Shown piece after piece: positions 36,646-47,989 of a DNA stretch of 64,000 bases (within the stretch, counting starts at the first letter, position 1; the number at the start of each line of letters is the position of its first letter). The stretch lies in contig JAUIRK010000097.1 in NCBI GenBank assembly GCA_030549495.1, positions 963,001 to 1,027,000 on the forward strand, read 5' to 3'. The stretch comes from Nectonema munidae. Taxonomy: Eukaryota > Nematomorpha > Nectonematoida > Nectonematidae. The notes beneath the pieces were generated by a model. The model was given only the letters and a program-made list of their open reading frames with translations. It made no database searches and was not told the DNA's origin. The translations under genes were made by a program, and so were the position numbers.

Positions 36646-36649
36646 AAAT

Positions 36650-37490
36650 TGGAGATATTTTGTAAATTTTGTGTTCACCTGCTGATTCCTATTTCAATAT
36701 GTCCTCTCATCGCCAGTGAAGATGCATGCCTCCTTCGTATAATTCTCATTAAAGTTTCCCTAAAAACGCATAAAAAACATAAATTTTCTTCAGTACATTT
36801 TTTTTTCCAACATTCATCAATACAATATCAAAAATAGATGTTACAAAAATTGTTTGGAACTTTTTTCAAAAGTGTGTCTGCGTTGTTCTGTAATTGATTA
36901 TATTAGCTTTAGAATAGGCTGTATAGTTTGGTGTATTTAGCGATTTGTTTTCAAATTCAAAACCTATCATAAAGTTATTACAGTTCTTACCCAAAAGAAT
37001 TAGGGTTGAAAAAAGCATTCCAATCACAGGAGAGATGAATTGTTAAAATTAATTCTTAAATCTGGAAAATAGAACGAAAAAGAAAACTTTTTTTATATAT
37101 AACTTTGAGTTCCCTCTTTTTTACTTTAAAACCGTTTTTTCCCATTTTAAGTATCTTAAGATTATTTCTTTTCACTCATATATAAAAATGGCCCTAAATG
37201 GCTCTTATTTGTTTTGTAACAACTTTCGATTTATTCCACCCATTAATATGACCAACTTCTAGCTTATGAATTCTATGCTTTTATTTAAATAGTTTGATGG
37301 ACATATAACTTAATTTCACACATCAAAACCCTGTTAAAAACGAAATATATTATTTTAGATCAAAAAAACAAATCATAACTTAAAAGTTATATTGTCATAA
37401 AGGGGAGCATATCTCACATCATGTTGGTAAAAAATGCATTGAATTTTACTAAGTAAAAAAAATATTTAAAAAAGCAACAAATTTATTACG
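36650..37490. other. Spacer, nothing recognised
   Basis: AT-rich, no recognisable coding or repeat structure. Confidence 0.4.
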
Positions 37491-37499
37491 CGAAAAGTA

Positions 37500-38335
37500 A
37501 TTTTTATTACTTTGAATGGAAAGCGTTAAAGCAGTGCATATGAAGGGCATCGTTACACTTGATGCATCTTTTTTAAGTGCCTTTTTTTGCAAAATACGCA
37601 TATTTTCTAGGTAGGGAGATTGCCAAAATCATGATCTTTTGTATCAAATCTAATATCACTGCTAACTTTATTTGTGAAAAAAAGGAATTTTAGTTGTTTT
37701 GTTTGCCAAGTTTTGCAAAAGATACGTGTTGACAATTTCTCGTACGAATCCGAGTTGATCCAATGGTTTTTCTTTATATAGGCAACTTTTTTTGTACAAG
37801 AACCAAGAGTTTTGTAAAGAGGCATGGAACAAAAATCGGAAAAAAGGCCACTACCACTTTTTCAAACGTATGCTCATTTGGTATTGTGTAATATTTTGAT
37901 CTGATCTGTCTACTCCACCCATCAACGGTTATACTCCGCTATTACATTTGGTTGTGGTATAACTATGACTTTTCTTTCTGAAGAACACCATCTTCTAACA
38001 CTTTTCAAAGGCTTCACACCGAGACAGGTCGATGCCAGATTTACTACATTATTGTCTCTCCATGTTATGATAATTATCTTAGAACGAGTGGCGTATCGAT
38101 AAATCTAAGGTACCCCTATCTTTTTTGAGTAAAGATTTTTTATTAATAATTGGGCATTTTTGCATTTTATCACTTCTTATTACACCTGTTTCATGAAACT
38201 TTGCTATTTTATTATTTGTTATTATTGCATCAAGCTTGCAATAAAAAATAAACAAGGAAGGCTTGGTATCAGTATCAAAAAACCTTGAATGAACCTTGCT
38301 ATAAACATTTGGTGCCAAAATCAAAAAATAATTTC
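37500..38335 (-). mobile_element. piggyBac transposase C-terminal remnant, second lineage
   Basis: Reading leftward from 38324, the blocks are NNKIAKFHETGVIRSDKM, LLKKDRGTLDLS, VIVIPQPNVIAEYNR followed by MGGVDRSDQN (about 37905-37960), then KKNHWINSDSYEK and the C-terminal FDTKDHDFGNLPTRKYAYF and RCIKCNDALHMHCFNAFH (about 37515-37620). MGGVDxxDQ is diagnostic of piggyBac transposases. The sequence differs clearly from the element at 26123-29042 (for example MGGVDRSDQN against HVDRMDQN), so it is a different family. The N-terminal two thirds, including the first catalytic Asp, is missing. Several frame changes and stops are present. Confidence 0.8.
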
Positions 38336-39344
38336 ATTGCAGGATATGAAGCTTGTAAATAATAAGTAATTGCATTTTATTTTATTATATATCAATTATA
38401 ACTATTTCTAAAGTTTTGATATCCACATGTAGTCTTAGTTCATTACAATATAACCTAAAAGTTATGTAAAAATAATTGGAAATAATAATCCTTTAGAAAA
38501 TATTTTTTCGATAGTTATGTATCAGGTCTTGTTTTAAACAGTCTAAATTTAATTTTAAATGAAATCGGTGAGCAAGAAGTCGATCCTAGCCTACAATAAT
38601 TTCAAAACAAATGCAAATTGAAAAATGAGCGTTTTTTCTGTAACATGTAATCATACTTGAGATCATTAATTTTGATGAGATGATTGTTTCCTCTCAAAAA
38701 TTAGCTAGGGAAGTTTTTTCTTGTAAAATTATTCATTAGAAAAAAACATAACTTTTTGGTTAGGATGTCAAATGGGTGCCAGATAACAAAATATTTTTAT
38801 AGCCCAGAGTCACAAATCAGTTTTAAAAGTTGGCGTTGCAAGTTCAAGATTTTATGCTATGATAAATTCACCCCCTAATCCAAGGTTGTGCAATTAACCA
38901 AAATCATATTTTGCTTTCTCCTTAATAAAAGTTCCCATTTTTTAAAATTATAATGAATAATTATTGAGATATAGAAAAACTAATTTGATTTTTTCACGTA
39001 TTCCTCTCTGAAAACACTGCTTAGTCCATGATGAAAAGAGAAGAGAAATATTTTATAGACTTGTTAAAATGGATAAAGTAGTAGCACACATCTGGAAAGG
39101 GGTCCACTTTTCTTCGAAAAAATTTGGCCTGTGCAGATATGGTTTTTTTTATTTTTTATGAATTCTTTTTTTGATTCGATTTAAATGAAGTTATTTTTTC
39201 GTAAAAATATGCATATTTAATAAAGTATTTTTGAGCAATATGTTAGCCATTTTTGTAATTTTTTTTACAAAGCCACCTATCTTCACAAGTATTACTCTGT
39301 TGAAAGTGTTCATCTGTGTCATTTTTGTATTATATATGACCATT
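38336..39344. other. Spacer before eIF3j, nothing recognised
   Basis: AT-rich sequence. No core promoter for the following gene could be singled out. Confidence 0.4.
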
Positions 39345-39372
39345 TGGCAGTGCCTTTACTTTTTATTTACAG
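39345..39372 (+). promoter_or_regulatory. Acceptor-like site upstream of eIF3j
   Basis: A pyrimidine-rich run ending CTTTTTATTTACAG (G at 39372) lies 34 nt before the ATG. It may be the end of a 5' UTR intron or a trans-splicing acceptor. The call rests on sequence appearance only. Confidence 0.35.
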
Positions 39373-39406
39373 GTGATTTTTGTGCTTATTTTAAGGAATC
39401 TAGTCA

Positions 39407-40146
39407 ATGGACGAAGTTTGGGAAGACAGCGAAGAAAAGTTTAATTTAGTAAGACAGCAGTGGCAGGATGAAGACGATATCGCAGATGACTGGGAAAATG
39501 ATTTGAGTGACAATGAAGAGGTTCCCATCCCTCCAAAGTCAATCAAAGAAGAGAAGTTAAAAACAGTTAAGAAAGAAGAAGTAATATCATCTATCCAAGA
39601 TCCACCGCCAGTGAAACAAGCCAGCCAAAAAGTTGAAACAAGAAGAAGACGGATGAAGATGACCTTGTTTCCACATTGTTTGGAATGGAGTTTAAACAGA
39701 AGGAAAACGAGGAAGCTAAAGCTGAGAAAACGCAAGGAAATATCGAGGAAGAGAAAAGTTCTTCCCCGCCCCCTCCTTCTCGAGTTCCCTTCAACATGAA
39801 ATCGCTAAATCTGACATCCAAGAAAGACTTCGCAAATTTCAATCAGGCATTTTTGCAGTTCTTGGCAAGGCACCACTCATCACCCTATTACAAGGACTTT
39901 GTCGACGAATTATTGAAAAAGTTGGTTTGTGAGTATTCGCTCAATGACTGCAAGAAGTTTTCTACCTTTCTCACCAACTTGTGCGAAGAGATGTCCAAGT
40001 CTAAAAAGAATGTTAAGGATAAGAAGAATGTGATTGTGCTTGGAAAGAAGGCCACCACTGGGGGTGGGCGTGCGAAGAAACACGTCAATTTCGATGACTT
40101 TTTAGTCGACGAGGATGAGGAATACGAAGACGAAGATGACTATTGA
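39407..40146 (+). CDS. EIF3J: Eukaryotic translation initiation factor 3 subunit J, one frameshift
   Basis: eIF3j is a loosely bound eIF3 subunit that sits at the 40S decoding/mRNA entry site and regulates mRNA loading and ribosome recycling. The N-terminal frame (39407 to about 39640) encodes MDEVWEDSEE and an acidic DDWENDLSDNEE block; the C-terminal frame (about 39630-40146) encodes DLVSTLFGMEF (family ELAKETFG-like), a helical core with LVCEYSLNDCKKFSTFLTNL, a KKNVKDKKN basic stretch and a very acidic DDFLVDEDEEYEDEDDY end. Together about 246 aa, as in the family (220-260). The frame changes at an AAG-repeat near 39633-39645; one missing base would explain it, so a sequence error or a true mutation are both possible. 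Intronless; AATAAA follows at 40251. Confidence 0.88.
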
Positions 40147-40250
40147 TTCACCTTTCAAACGTGTTGGCTGATTTTTTCTTAGTCACGTTTATTTATATAT
40201 GGCAATGATGATGAAGATGTTATAGATAACTGAAAAATTAAATTCCAATG

Positions 40251-40256
40251 AATAAA
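40251..40256 (+). terminator. Polyadenylation signal of eIF3j
   Basis: AATAAA 105 bp after the eIF3j stop codon, followed by T-rich sequence. A genuine downstream signal makes a processed retrocopy with a trailing poly(A) less likely. Confidence 0.55.
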
Positions 40257-40745
40257 TTTCTCTATCTTTTTCCATCGATTTTTAACGCTTTTAAAAATAA
40301 TTGAAAAAAAAAACAAAAAAGAATGAAAAAATAAATTTTCGACAACTATGGTCATCAATGGGTCTCTATCACATTCAAGAAAATCACAACAAGTTGTAAT
40401 TCTTCACAACCATTAAATAATGTATTGCCCTCAAAATATGCCTGACTACAATTGCTTGAATGTCAGCTCATTTTTCATCATCACCATATGCTCCTATGAT
40501 ATGCGCTTATTATCCTGTGAGGCAGACGGTATCAACGGAAGTTTTAATTATACAGTTCACGAAAAAATAGAGTTCGAACTGTCTTCAAAATGTAAGAAAC
40601 TGAATTTCAAACCACATCAGTCCGCATTTTGATCAAAATATACAGTAATTCTATAAAGATCCTTCATATCACATTGTCAAAACAAAAAGTTGCATTAATG
40701 AAGATAAATCGAATACAATTGATAGGTTGTTCCATTTGCTAGTTA
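40257..40745. other. Spacer between eIF3j and the inverted repeat
   Basis: No known domain is present. An ATG-initiated open frame of 70 codons (40420-40632) matches nothing I recognise. CATTAATGAAGAT at 40693-40705 is repeated at the right edge of the inverted repeat (40978-40990). Confidence 0.35.
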
Positions 40746-40981
40746 AATGAAAAAATTAAAATTTTATAGAATCTTTATTAGGAACAAGAACGTGAAAAAC
40801 GATACAAAATTTTTCGAAACGGCAACGTTTCTTTATCAAGTAATATAAAGAATAATGCACCTTTTCTCACATTATTCTTTATATTACTTGATAAAGAAAC
40901 GTTGCCGTTTCGAAAAATTTTGTATCGTTTTTCACGTTCTTGTTCCTAATAAAGATTCTATAAAATTTTAATTTTTTCATT
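40746..40981. repeat. Perfect 112-nt inverted repeat with 12-nt loop
   Basis: The left arm (40746-40857) and the right arm (40870-40981) are exact reverse complements over 112 nt, separated by a 12-nt loop (CACCTTTTCTCA). Such a sequence extrudes as a cruciform or folds into a long hairpin RNA. A 13-nt direct repeat CATTAATGAAGAT is found at 40693-40705 and 40978-40990, so an insertion event is possible. The absence of any arm mismatch means it is very young, under gene conversion, or an assembly fold-back artefact. No coding capacity. Confidence 0.95.
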
Positions 40982-40990
40982 AATGAAGAT

Positions 40991-41689
40991 GTCGATCAGT
41001 TAGTTTTTTTAACTAGGTTATTTAAATTTGAAAATTAGGAAAATCAGATATAAAAATAAAGTAAATTATCAATTGTAAAATTTAGTTAATTTAATTTAAT
41101 GAAAATTATAAATGTTTTTTTAGGTACTTTTTTTCACTTGAGAAAATTTTTTATTAACTTTTTGTAACTGGTTCATTCAACTTATTTTTGAGTTAGTATA
41201 CTTTTATGATAAGCACAAAATAGTCAAAAAAACTCTTTTCACTGCATGTTATTTCAACACAAAGTTTAACATATTCACCGTTTTGAAATTATTTTTTTAT
41301 AAAAAATTCTGTTAAAAGCATATTTATGAACATAAATTTTTTTTGATAACATCTGAAGAAGTCGATATATCGGGTGATGCGAATAATATTAATGTAAGTT
41401 ATGCCCAAAAGTGAAGTTTTAATATTGAGGAAGTTTGATGTACTATTTTTATCTTTGAAATTCTCAAATAGAGATTGAACATATGGATAAATGAAATATA
41501 TTAAGTAAGTTTTTAGAACTTTCAAACAAGTCATGTTCCAGCACTGACCATTTTATTATCTAATGATTAATTTTTATCGGAAAAATTTACCAAAAAACTC
41601 CACTTATTTGTCACTAAAAATACAAAATGAAATAGTTGCATCTTTAAAAAGTTTTGTTCTACAAAAAATAATACTTGAAATCAATAACT
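40991..41689. other. Spacer, nothing recognised
   Basis: AT-rich; may contain the undetected left part of the hAT element that follows. No terminal repeat matching the right end was found. Confidence 0.35.
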
Positions 41690-43496
41690 GAACATATCTG
41701 TCATTGAAAGCTGATGGAACAAGAGATAAAAGTGGAAAAGAATGCCTGTCAATTGTAAGTAGTTTAATGTGGTGCTCATTTTCATTGATTCCTTTTCTTT
41801 TGGGTAAGGTGTTGAGATTTTTGAAAGGAAAGACCGTAAAGGAAGCATTAATTAGCATGGTCTATCTGAAAGAATATGATGCATCTTCTATCATCACAGC
41901 AATTCTTGATGAGTGTAAAATTCAAAAACACAATATTATGAGTGAATGCTATGATGGCGCTTACGTGATGTCAGGTAATATTTTTCTACCAGTATTTATA
42001 GATGAAAAATGATATCTTAACAGGCAAGAAAAATGGAGTCCAAGAAAAATCAGTGATGCACTTGAAAGATACATCACAAAAAAGGTTAAAGTTAAAACTT
42101 TTTCCAGTAAACAATTCAAAAAATTTATTCCAACAAGATGGATATCACATTATGAAGTTGTTAATTCATTGTAAAAAATTATAGAAAAATAATATCTTCT
42201 CTGGAAAAAGTGAAAAATAGTTCTGATCTAGATGTTTCTTTCGAAGCAAGGGGTCTACTTCATGCTTTAAAAGACGATTCTTCAATATTTGTAATGCTTA
42301 TGGTTGAAAAGTTTCTTAGTGTAATGAAGCCTGCTAATGACTACCTCCAAGTAAACTACATTTTCGAAGTTACATGAATAGTGCACTATACTAATTGATT
42401 TAGAAAGATAATAATATCATTATTGGGATAAGTTTGGTAGAAGATTTGGTGAAAGTTTTGTAAAGAGATGTAATGAGATTTTATATGTTGACAAATCCAG
42501 TTCCACAGATAATATTTTTGATATTTTCGATGATAACGCAGAAAAAAACAGAGCATTTCGTATTCTCTACGATGAAACCTTACAATTGATTTAGAGGAAT
42601 TTGACAACAGGTTTGGTTTTCGACAAATGTTCATCCTTTTAATTGTTTTTTCAGGTTTAATGAAAAAAACTGCACAATAATGAAAGCACTTTCATATTTA
42701 TCCCCTGAAAGTGTAGGATTTTTCGAATATAAAAAACTGAAACCTTTGATATCCCATCTACAAAATATATCTCAGCAGATTTTTTCGGAACTTAAAGTTG
42801 GAAAAGAATATATTTAAAAAAAGATACACAAAGAATCCAACGTTATTGATGTTTTTCAAGTACTCGAACCAGTTAAAGAAGCATTTCCTAACATATATAA
42901 ACCATATGAAAGTATTTTAAAACAATTTTGTATTATGTAAAATGACTCTTATTCTCTTTCAGGCCTTTTTATGGTAGGTTCGAGTACAGCAGTTTGTGAA
43001 AGAAGTTTGCAACCTTGAACAGGATTCTGACCCCTCTTAGAAAATCCATGACTCCCTCTAGATTCTAGAAGAAACAATTAATATTTCTTTCTTTTATGAA
43101 CGAATATACTAAAAAAATTGACATAGAAAAATTCGTAATTTTTTTTTCAATAAAAGAAGACTTACATTTTAAAGAAGTCATCAATTTCTTACTTTTTTGT
43201 TTTTCAAGTTAAAAACTTTTTGCAAAATTATATAAATTTTAGAAAATAATTTTCTCATTTGTTGTTAGTCAAACTTTTTCTTTTCATGTAATAAAGATCT
43301 CATTTTTTGGTGTTGTTTTATTGTTGCTAAATAAATTCAGAAGCTGAAGAGGGAGGTAAGAATTGCAATACTGATTGGAATAAACTTAACTAATAAGTTT
43401 TTGAAATAGTTAAAACTTTTTTAAATTAATTAGACTACAACTTTGCCCCCCCCCCCCCCCCCCCCCCTCTAGAAAAAATTTCTGGGTACGCCTCTG
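41690..43496 (+). mobile_element. hAT transposon remnant (ZMYM1-like transposase)
   Basis: The open frame 41704-42012 has the family blocks KADGTRDKSGKECLSIV and MSECYDGAYVMSG, typical of ZMYM1-like hAT transposases. The C-terminal dimerisation region follows at about 42960-43090 (MVGSSTAVCERSL then stops). The right end is TTTCTGGGTACGCCTCTG, a hAT-type terminus reading CAGAGGCGTACCCAG inward, preceded by a run of 22 C (43446-43467). Several stops and frame changes lie between. The left terminus was not found, so the element is truncated or its end is eroded. Confidence 0.75.
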
Positions 43497-43504
43497 AGGA
43501 CAAC

Positions 43505-44511
43505 CCATTGCTTAGTAATATTTCAAGTGATACCTGATGTCATTCTTGTAGTCTTGTTTCTCAAGAAATTCTCACAGATCTCGTTGAAAACATTACGGAC
43601 TGTCAGTTTCAGCTAATCGAGTGTTCTCTTAGTTGATATTTTTTAGTATTTTTCTAATTTTGGCGCCGACACGCATGTGTGATTTTGAGAAAGTTTTCTA
43701 CAACTTATTTAAACCCCTCAGGCAGTTTCCCTCCCTAATGTCTTTACAAACCGTTTCATCAGGCCACACTTTATCTACAAAGGAGGCAATAGGAAACTAC
43801 ATGGATCTACAAGAGGTATATTTTTCACGCTAGACAATTCTTGCTGGTATGAGTTCATGTTCGCTTGTTTTATTGCGAATAAGGTTTCTCGGTTGCTAGC
43901 CTATCCCATAGACAGCAGAAACAACTGATTTTGTGAAACCTGACTGCATTCCTATTAACATTTTAATAACATGTGATACCTTTAAACCTGGAGATATATT
44001 CAATGAGTATTTTTCATAGCCAAAAAATGAAATAAATATGCCATAATGTCATATGATTCATGAAGAACGGAATGTGCAATACGAATGGAAAGTATTAAAT
44101 TATTTGATCAAACCAAATATAACCGAAGAATTTGAGATATTTTAATGCATATTTTTTCAAGTAAAACAAGATTAGTTGGTCTAAGTCCTAAGATGAAGGA
44201 ATTTTGCATCTCGACCCTGCAGCATCGAATAATGTAGATTGTTTAGGCCATAAAGTAAAAGAAATACTTGCATACGCGCATTAACCGATTTGGGTTGTTG
44301 TTCCTTTAGAGTTTAGAGGAACGCAGGCGAACTCGAATTACCAATCGAATTCAATAAGGGTTAGACTGCTTTGCGTTAACCAAAATCGTTTAATTGGAAT
44401 TTCTATATGATGAATGAATTAAAAAATTGATTGTGTTTTATCTTAGATTTAAAAATTGCATCGATTTAAAATTTCGCACTTAGAAAAGTAGATAAAATAT
44501 TAAATATAATA
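43505..44511. other. Spacer with unassigned open frame
   Basis: A frame at 43633-43833 contains LFKPLRQFPSLMSLQTVSSG, which I cannot place. Otherwise AT-rich sequence without recognised elements. Confidence 0.35.
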
Positions 44512-47500
44512 TAGGGCTGACAGATTTTGACATTTTCAAACCTGGACAAAAATGGTATTGATAAAAGTTAAGAACAAACATTTATATTTCTAAAGGAAAT
44601 CCCTTTACAGGCGACACTGAAAATAGTAAAATTTTAATTGTAAAATTATTTTTATATTCCTCCATTCGAGTAAATGAATAGAAAAAATAAAAAAGTATTG
44701 GCTTTTGTTTCATTTTTCATCCTTTTAACTATGTTAACCAAATGGGAGCGTTGGACACCTAAGGTGCTAAAATTCAATTTATTATTAAAATTTCCTTTAA
44801 TTATATAGATTGGATTTAATTTTTATATACATGCATATTGCATAATGTATTTATGTAAATATATGATTTATTTTTATATTTACCCATTTTTCTTTTTTAT
44901 GAACTTTTAGGTTACAAGTTTTGTGTAATCATATGTTGCACTTTTTCAAGAAAGTCTTGCATTTTTTTGGATAGAACAGAGTTTCTCAACCTGTGATGGC
45001 CCATGCCCCCACCCCCACCGAGTTACTTAACCCTCGTGGTCCTCTGCCTTCAACAAAAAAATGCAGATTTTCTTATGTTGTTTATTTAGTCACTCTAAAA
45101 TTATAAATCAAAATTAAAATTTTGCTGAACAATACAATCAATGGGACACTTGCTTTTGGGCTCGTGTGACGAGTCCTTTTATGTTTGGCTCCGGCTTGGA
45201 CACAACAAGGCGAATATCGTTCCCAACATCAAGGCGGTTTCTGAACTTCGTTTTAATGGTCGCCAGGTCAGAAAATCCACACTCGCAAAGGTATGTTATG
45301 GCCAATTGGATGAGCATTACGGATGCTTTTTTGCTGAGTATCGTCTTCAGTAGGTTCAATTTCGGTGTTGAATGGGTCTCTGTGCCATGGAGCATCCAAA
45401 GGTGCATTGTCGAAATAAGATTTGAACTCAGTGGATAGAATGTCGAGATGTCCAGTGATGCAATCTTTGATGCCGATGGGAAGCTCAATCCTCTGTGTCT
45501 GGAGATGCTCGTCCAAGAAAGGAAACGAGGCTGTGGACCGGGCCTCAACTCGTGCATTCCAGATTCTCATTCGAGCAGGCAGTCCTGCAAGCTTGTCTTG
45601 AACATCACTGACTGTCACATCACGACGACCTTGCAAAGACTGGTCATTTCGTTGAGTCGGCCGAATATATCGGCCAGGTAGGCGAGCATCATGACAAACT
45701 CTTCATTGTCGAAGTGGACATGGAGCTTATTTTTGTTCTCTCGTCGGAAGATTTGCGCCTCCACCCTGAGTTCATACAGCCGAGAGAGGCATTTCCTCTT
45801 TGATAGCCAACGAACTTTGGTTTAGAACAGAAGTCCCACATGTTGCGCTTCCGTTTGGTTGGCCAGAAGTTGGAAGAGCCGATGATTTTTAACCTTCGCA
45901 CGAATGAAGTTAATCACTTTGACCGCAAGAGCATATCGGTATAGTGAACAGTTGGAAGACGTCACGTGGGGCCATTCACTCTTGACAATCGTGATGAACC
46001 CTCCTTTAACGCCATTCTTCGCTAAAACACCATCATTGCAAATGTGCTTGAAATTCTGCCAGCTGAGTCCGTTACCTTCAAAAAAAGAGTCCATGATGAT
46101 GGCTTTGACATCTGTTGCTGTCGTTGTAGCTGGCAGGGTATTGCAGAACAAGAATTATTCCTTCATCTTTCCCAGCGAGCGAAGGCGATCAACTGGCTCC
46201 TAAGGGCGATGTCGGTAGACTCGTCTAATTGAAGGCTAGCCTGGAGCGTGCTTTGCTTGATTTCAGAGCAAACTTGACGGCACACATCAGCTGCCAATTC
46301 GTTGTCATCAATTCGTCTGCGGATCGTGTCATTAGAAAGCAAAACTTTGCTGCATCTTCTTTTTTGCCTCTGGTCCGATCATCGGTATGCCACTTCGTAG
46401 CTGGATTGAAGAGCGGGTTTTACTTCTGGCCGGAATCCAAATTTGGGAAGTGTTGCTTCACAAAATAAAAATATTTTAATTGTTTTATAAAACAAAAAAA
46501 GTTATTATCTTATAGAAAAAGTAAGAATTTTTATGCTTAAAAAAATTTACTTAAATTTATCATGTTTACATTTGTTACGAAGCACTAAATAAATACTGCT
46601 TTATTTTTTTGTTAATTTTTTTTTCATGAATGTATAAACTTAACAATTTTTTTTAATTATATTTTAAATATTAGACTTTTTTCTATTTTGTTTTTAATTT
46701 TTCATAACAAATTACTGAATTTCAGTTTTTCGGCGTCAGCTTGTGGCCCCCATTTGAGAAACGCTGGGATAGGACCTAATATTTGAATATAATAATCGCC
46801 TTCTTCATCACCATCTATACCTATATTGCCAGAAACTTGACGAATAATAATTGACTCAAATTCTTCACTGCTGTTTCCAATAGAAATTTTTTGCAGATTT
46901 CAAAATTTTAAAAATATAACTTACTATACTTTTTTAAATTTAAAAAAGTGAACAATAAAAACTAAAATTAGAAAAAATAAAATAGAATAAAAAAATAAAT
47001 ATTAGAAAGACAATTTTTTTAAATTTTTTATTGTCAAAACTAGCCAACCTTTCCATTTTGGGAAGAATTTTTTAAATTCTTTCAAAAAAATTTAATAATC
47101 TTGAATATAGAATATGTTTTTTATAAATGTATTCAAAAATGTCAAATTATAAATTGAAAAAAAAATTCTTAACTATAAAATTTACAAGTCAATTTTTATA
47201 TTTTATAATATTTACACATTTTTTTCGGACCTTTTAACTAGATTACAATAATTTTTTATAAACACTAAACTAATTATGAATAAATAAAATGGAATAAATA
47301 AAATATCACAAGTTTTTAAAAACTTTTACCTTTTAAAATTGTTGCCTTCCGGGAACGTTGGACTGTAAAGGGTTTTAGTAGGAAATACTTTGAAAGTAAA
47401 AGGTGAGTTTTTATACTAAAAAAAGAAATATAATATTTGTAGCTAAATTTTTTATAAACTCCTTTTTGGCATATAAGATTAGTGAATGGTAAACCCGGGA

Positions 47501-47565
47501 TTCTTATAAATCCTCCAGGATTCCGTTGATAAGCAACGTGAAAACCGGGACATCTGGCAACTCTA
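44512..47565. mobile_element. Possible older element enclosing the ZBED5-like hAT
   Basis: TAGGGCTGACAGAT at 44512-44525 pairs imperfectly (11 of 14) with the opposite-strand reading TAGAGTTGCCAGAT at 47552-47565. AAACCTGGACA and AAACCGGGACA occur just inside the two ends. The flanking 8 bp agree at 6 positions. The interior is mostly the ZBED5-like hAT inserted at 44977-46766 plus AT-rich sequence without recognisable coding. Weak call. Confidence 0.25.
44977..46766 (-). mobile_element. hAT (Charlie/ZBED5-like) with ends and 8-bp duplication
   Basis: The ends are CAGAGTTTCTCAA (44977) and, on the opposite strand, CAGCGTTTCTCAA (46766), the Charlie-type terminus. The flanks GGATAGAA (44969-44976) and GGATAGGA (46767-46774) form a 7/8 target duplication. 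Reading leftward, the transposase blocks are KQHFPNLDSG and NPATKWHTD (about 46370-46450), FFEGNGLSWQNFKHICNDG (about 46020-46085), VINFIRAKVKNHRLFQLL (about 45870-45925) and the C-terminal dimerisation block TYLCECGFSDLATIKTKF and RNRLDV (about 45220-45290). This is the ZBED5/SCAND3 type. About four frame changes make it inactive; the BED finger was not seen. Confidence 0.85.
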
Positions 47566-47989
47566 ATATGTTAACTTCTAGAAAAAAACGAGTATTAAAC
47601 TTTACTTTTACCTGATTGAGTAACTTGCATCTGGCGAAAACTCTGTTTTCTTTAAAAATTCTAACTTTAACAAAAATTCATTAAAAAATTAATTATACAA
47701 AATTGGCTGAATCTTCAAATTTCATGACTTCCTAAAATCGCTAGCTGCATCTTTTGATACCATTTTCATGGTAGCGGAATGACCCTTTCATGTCCAAAAC
47801 TGTCAATCAAAAATTAAATTTTTCAGCAAAATTTTGACATTTTCTGTTGTTAATCTTATAACTTAGGGTCTATATTTTATACTACCTTGAAAATTTATAA
47901 TTAAATACAGTTTTGAGCGCATAACACTTTATATTATTAATTTTTTTCAATAATCATGGCTACTTTTTAGAAAATGTCAATCAAAATTT
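46775..47989. other. Spacer, mostly unassigned
   Basis: At 46785-46870 the minus strand could encode an acidic peptide (GIDGDEEGDYYIQ), possibly the remnant of another transposase. The rest is AT-rich. The right terminus of the possible older element lies at 47552-47565. Confidence 0.3.
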
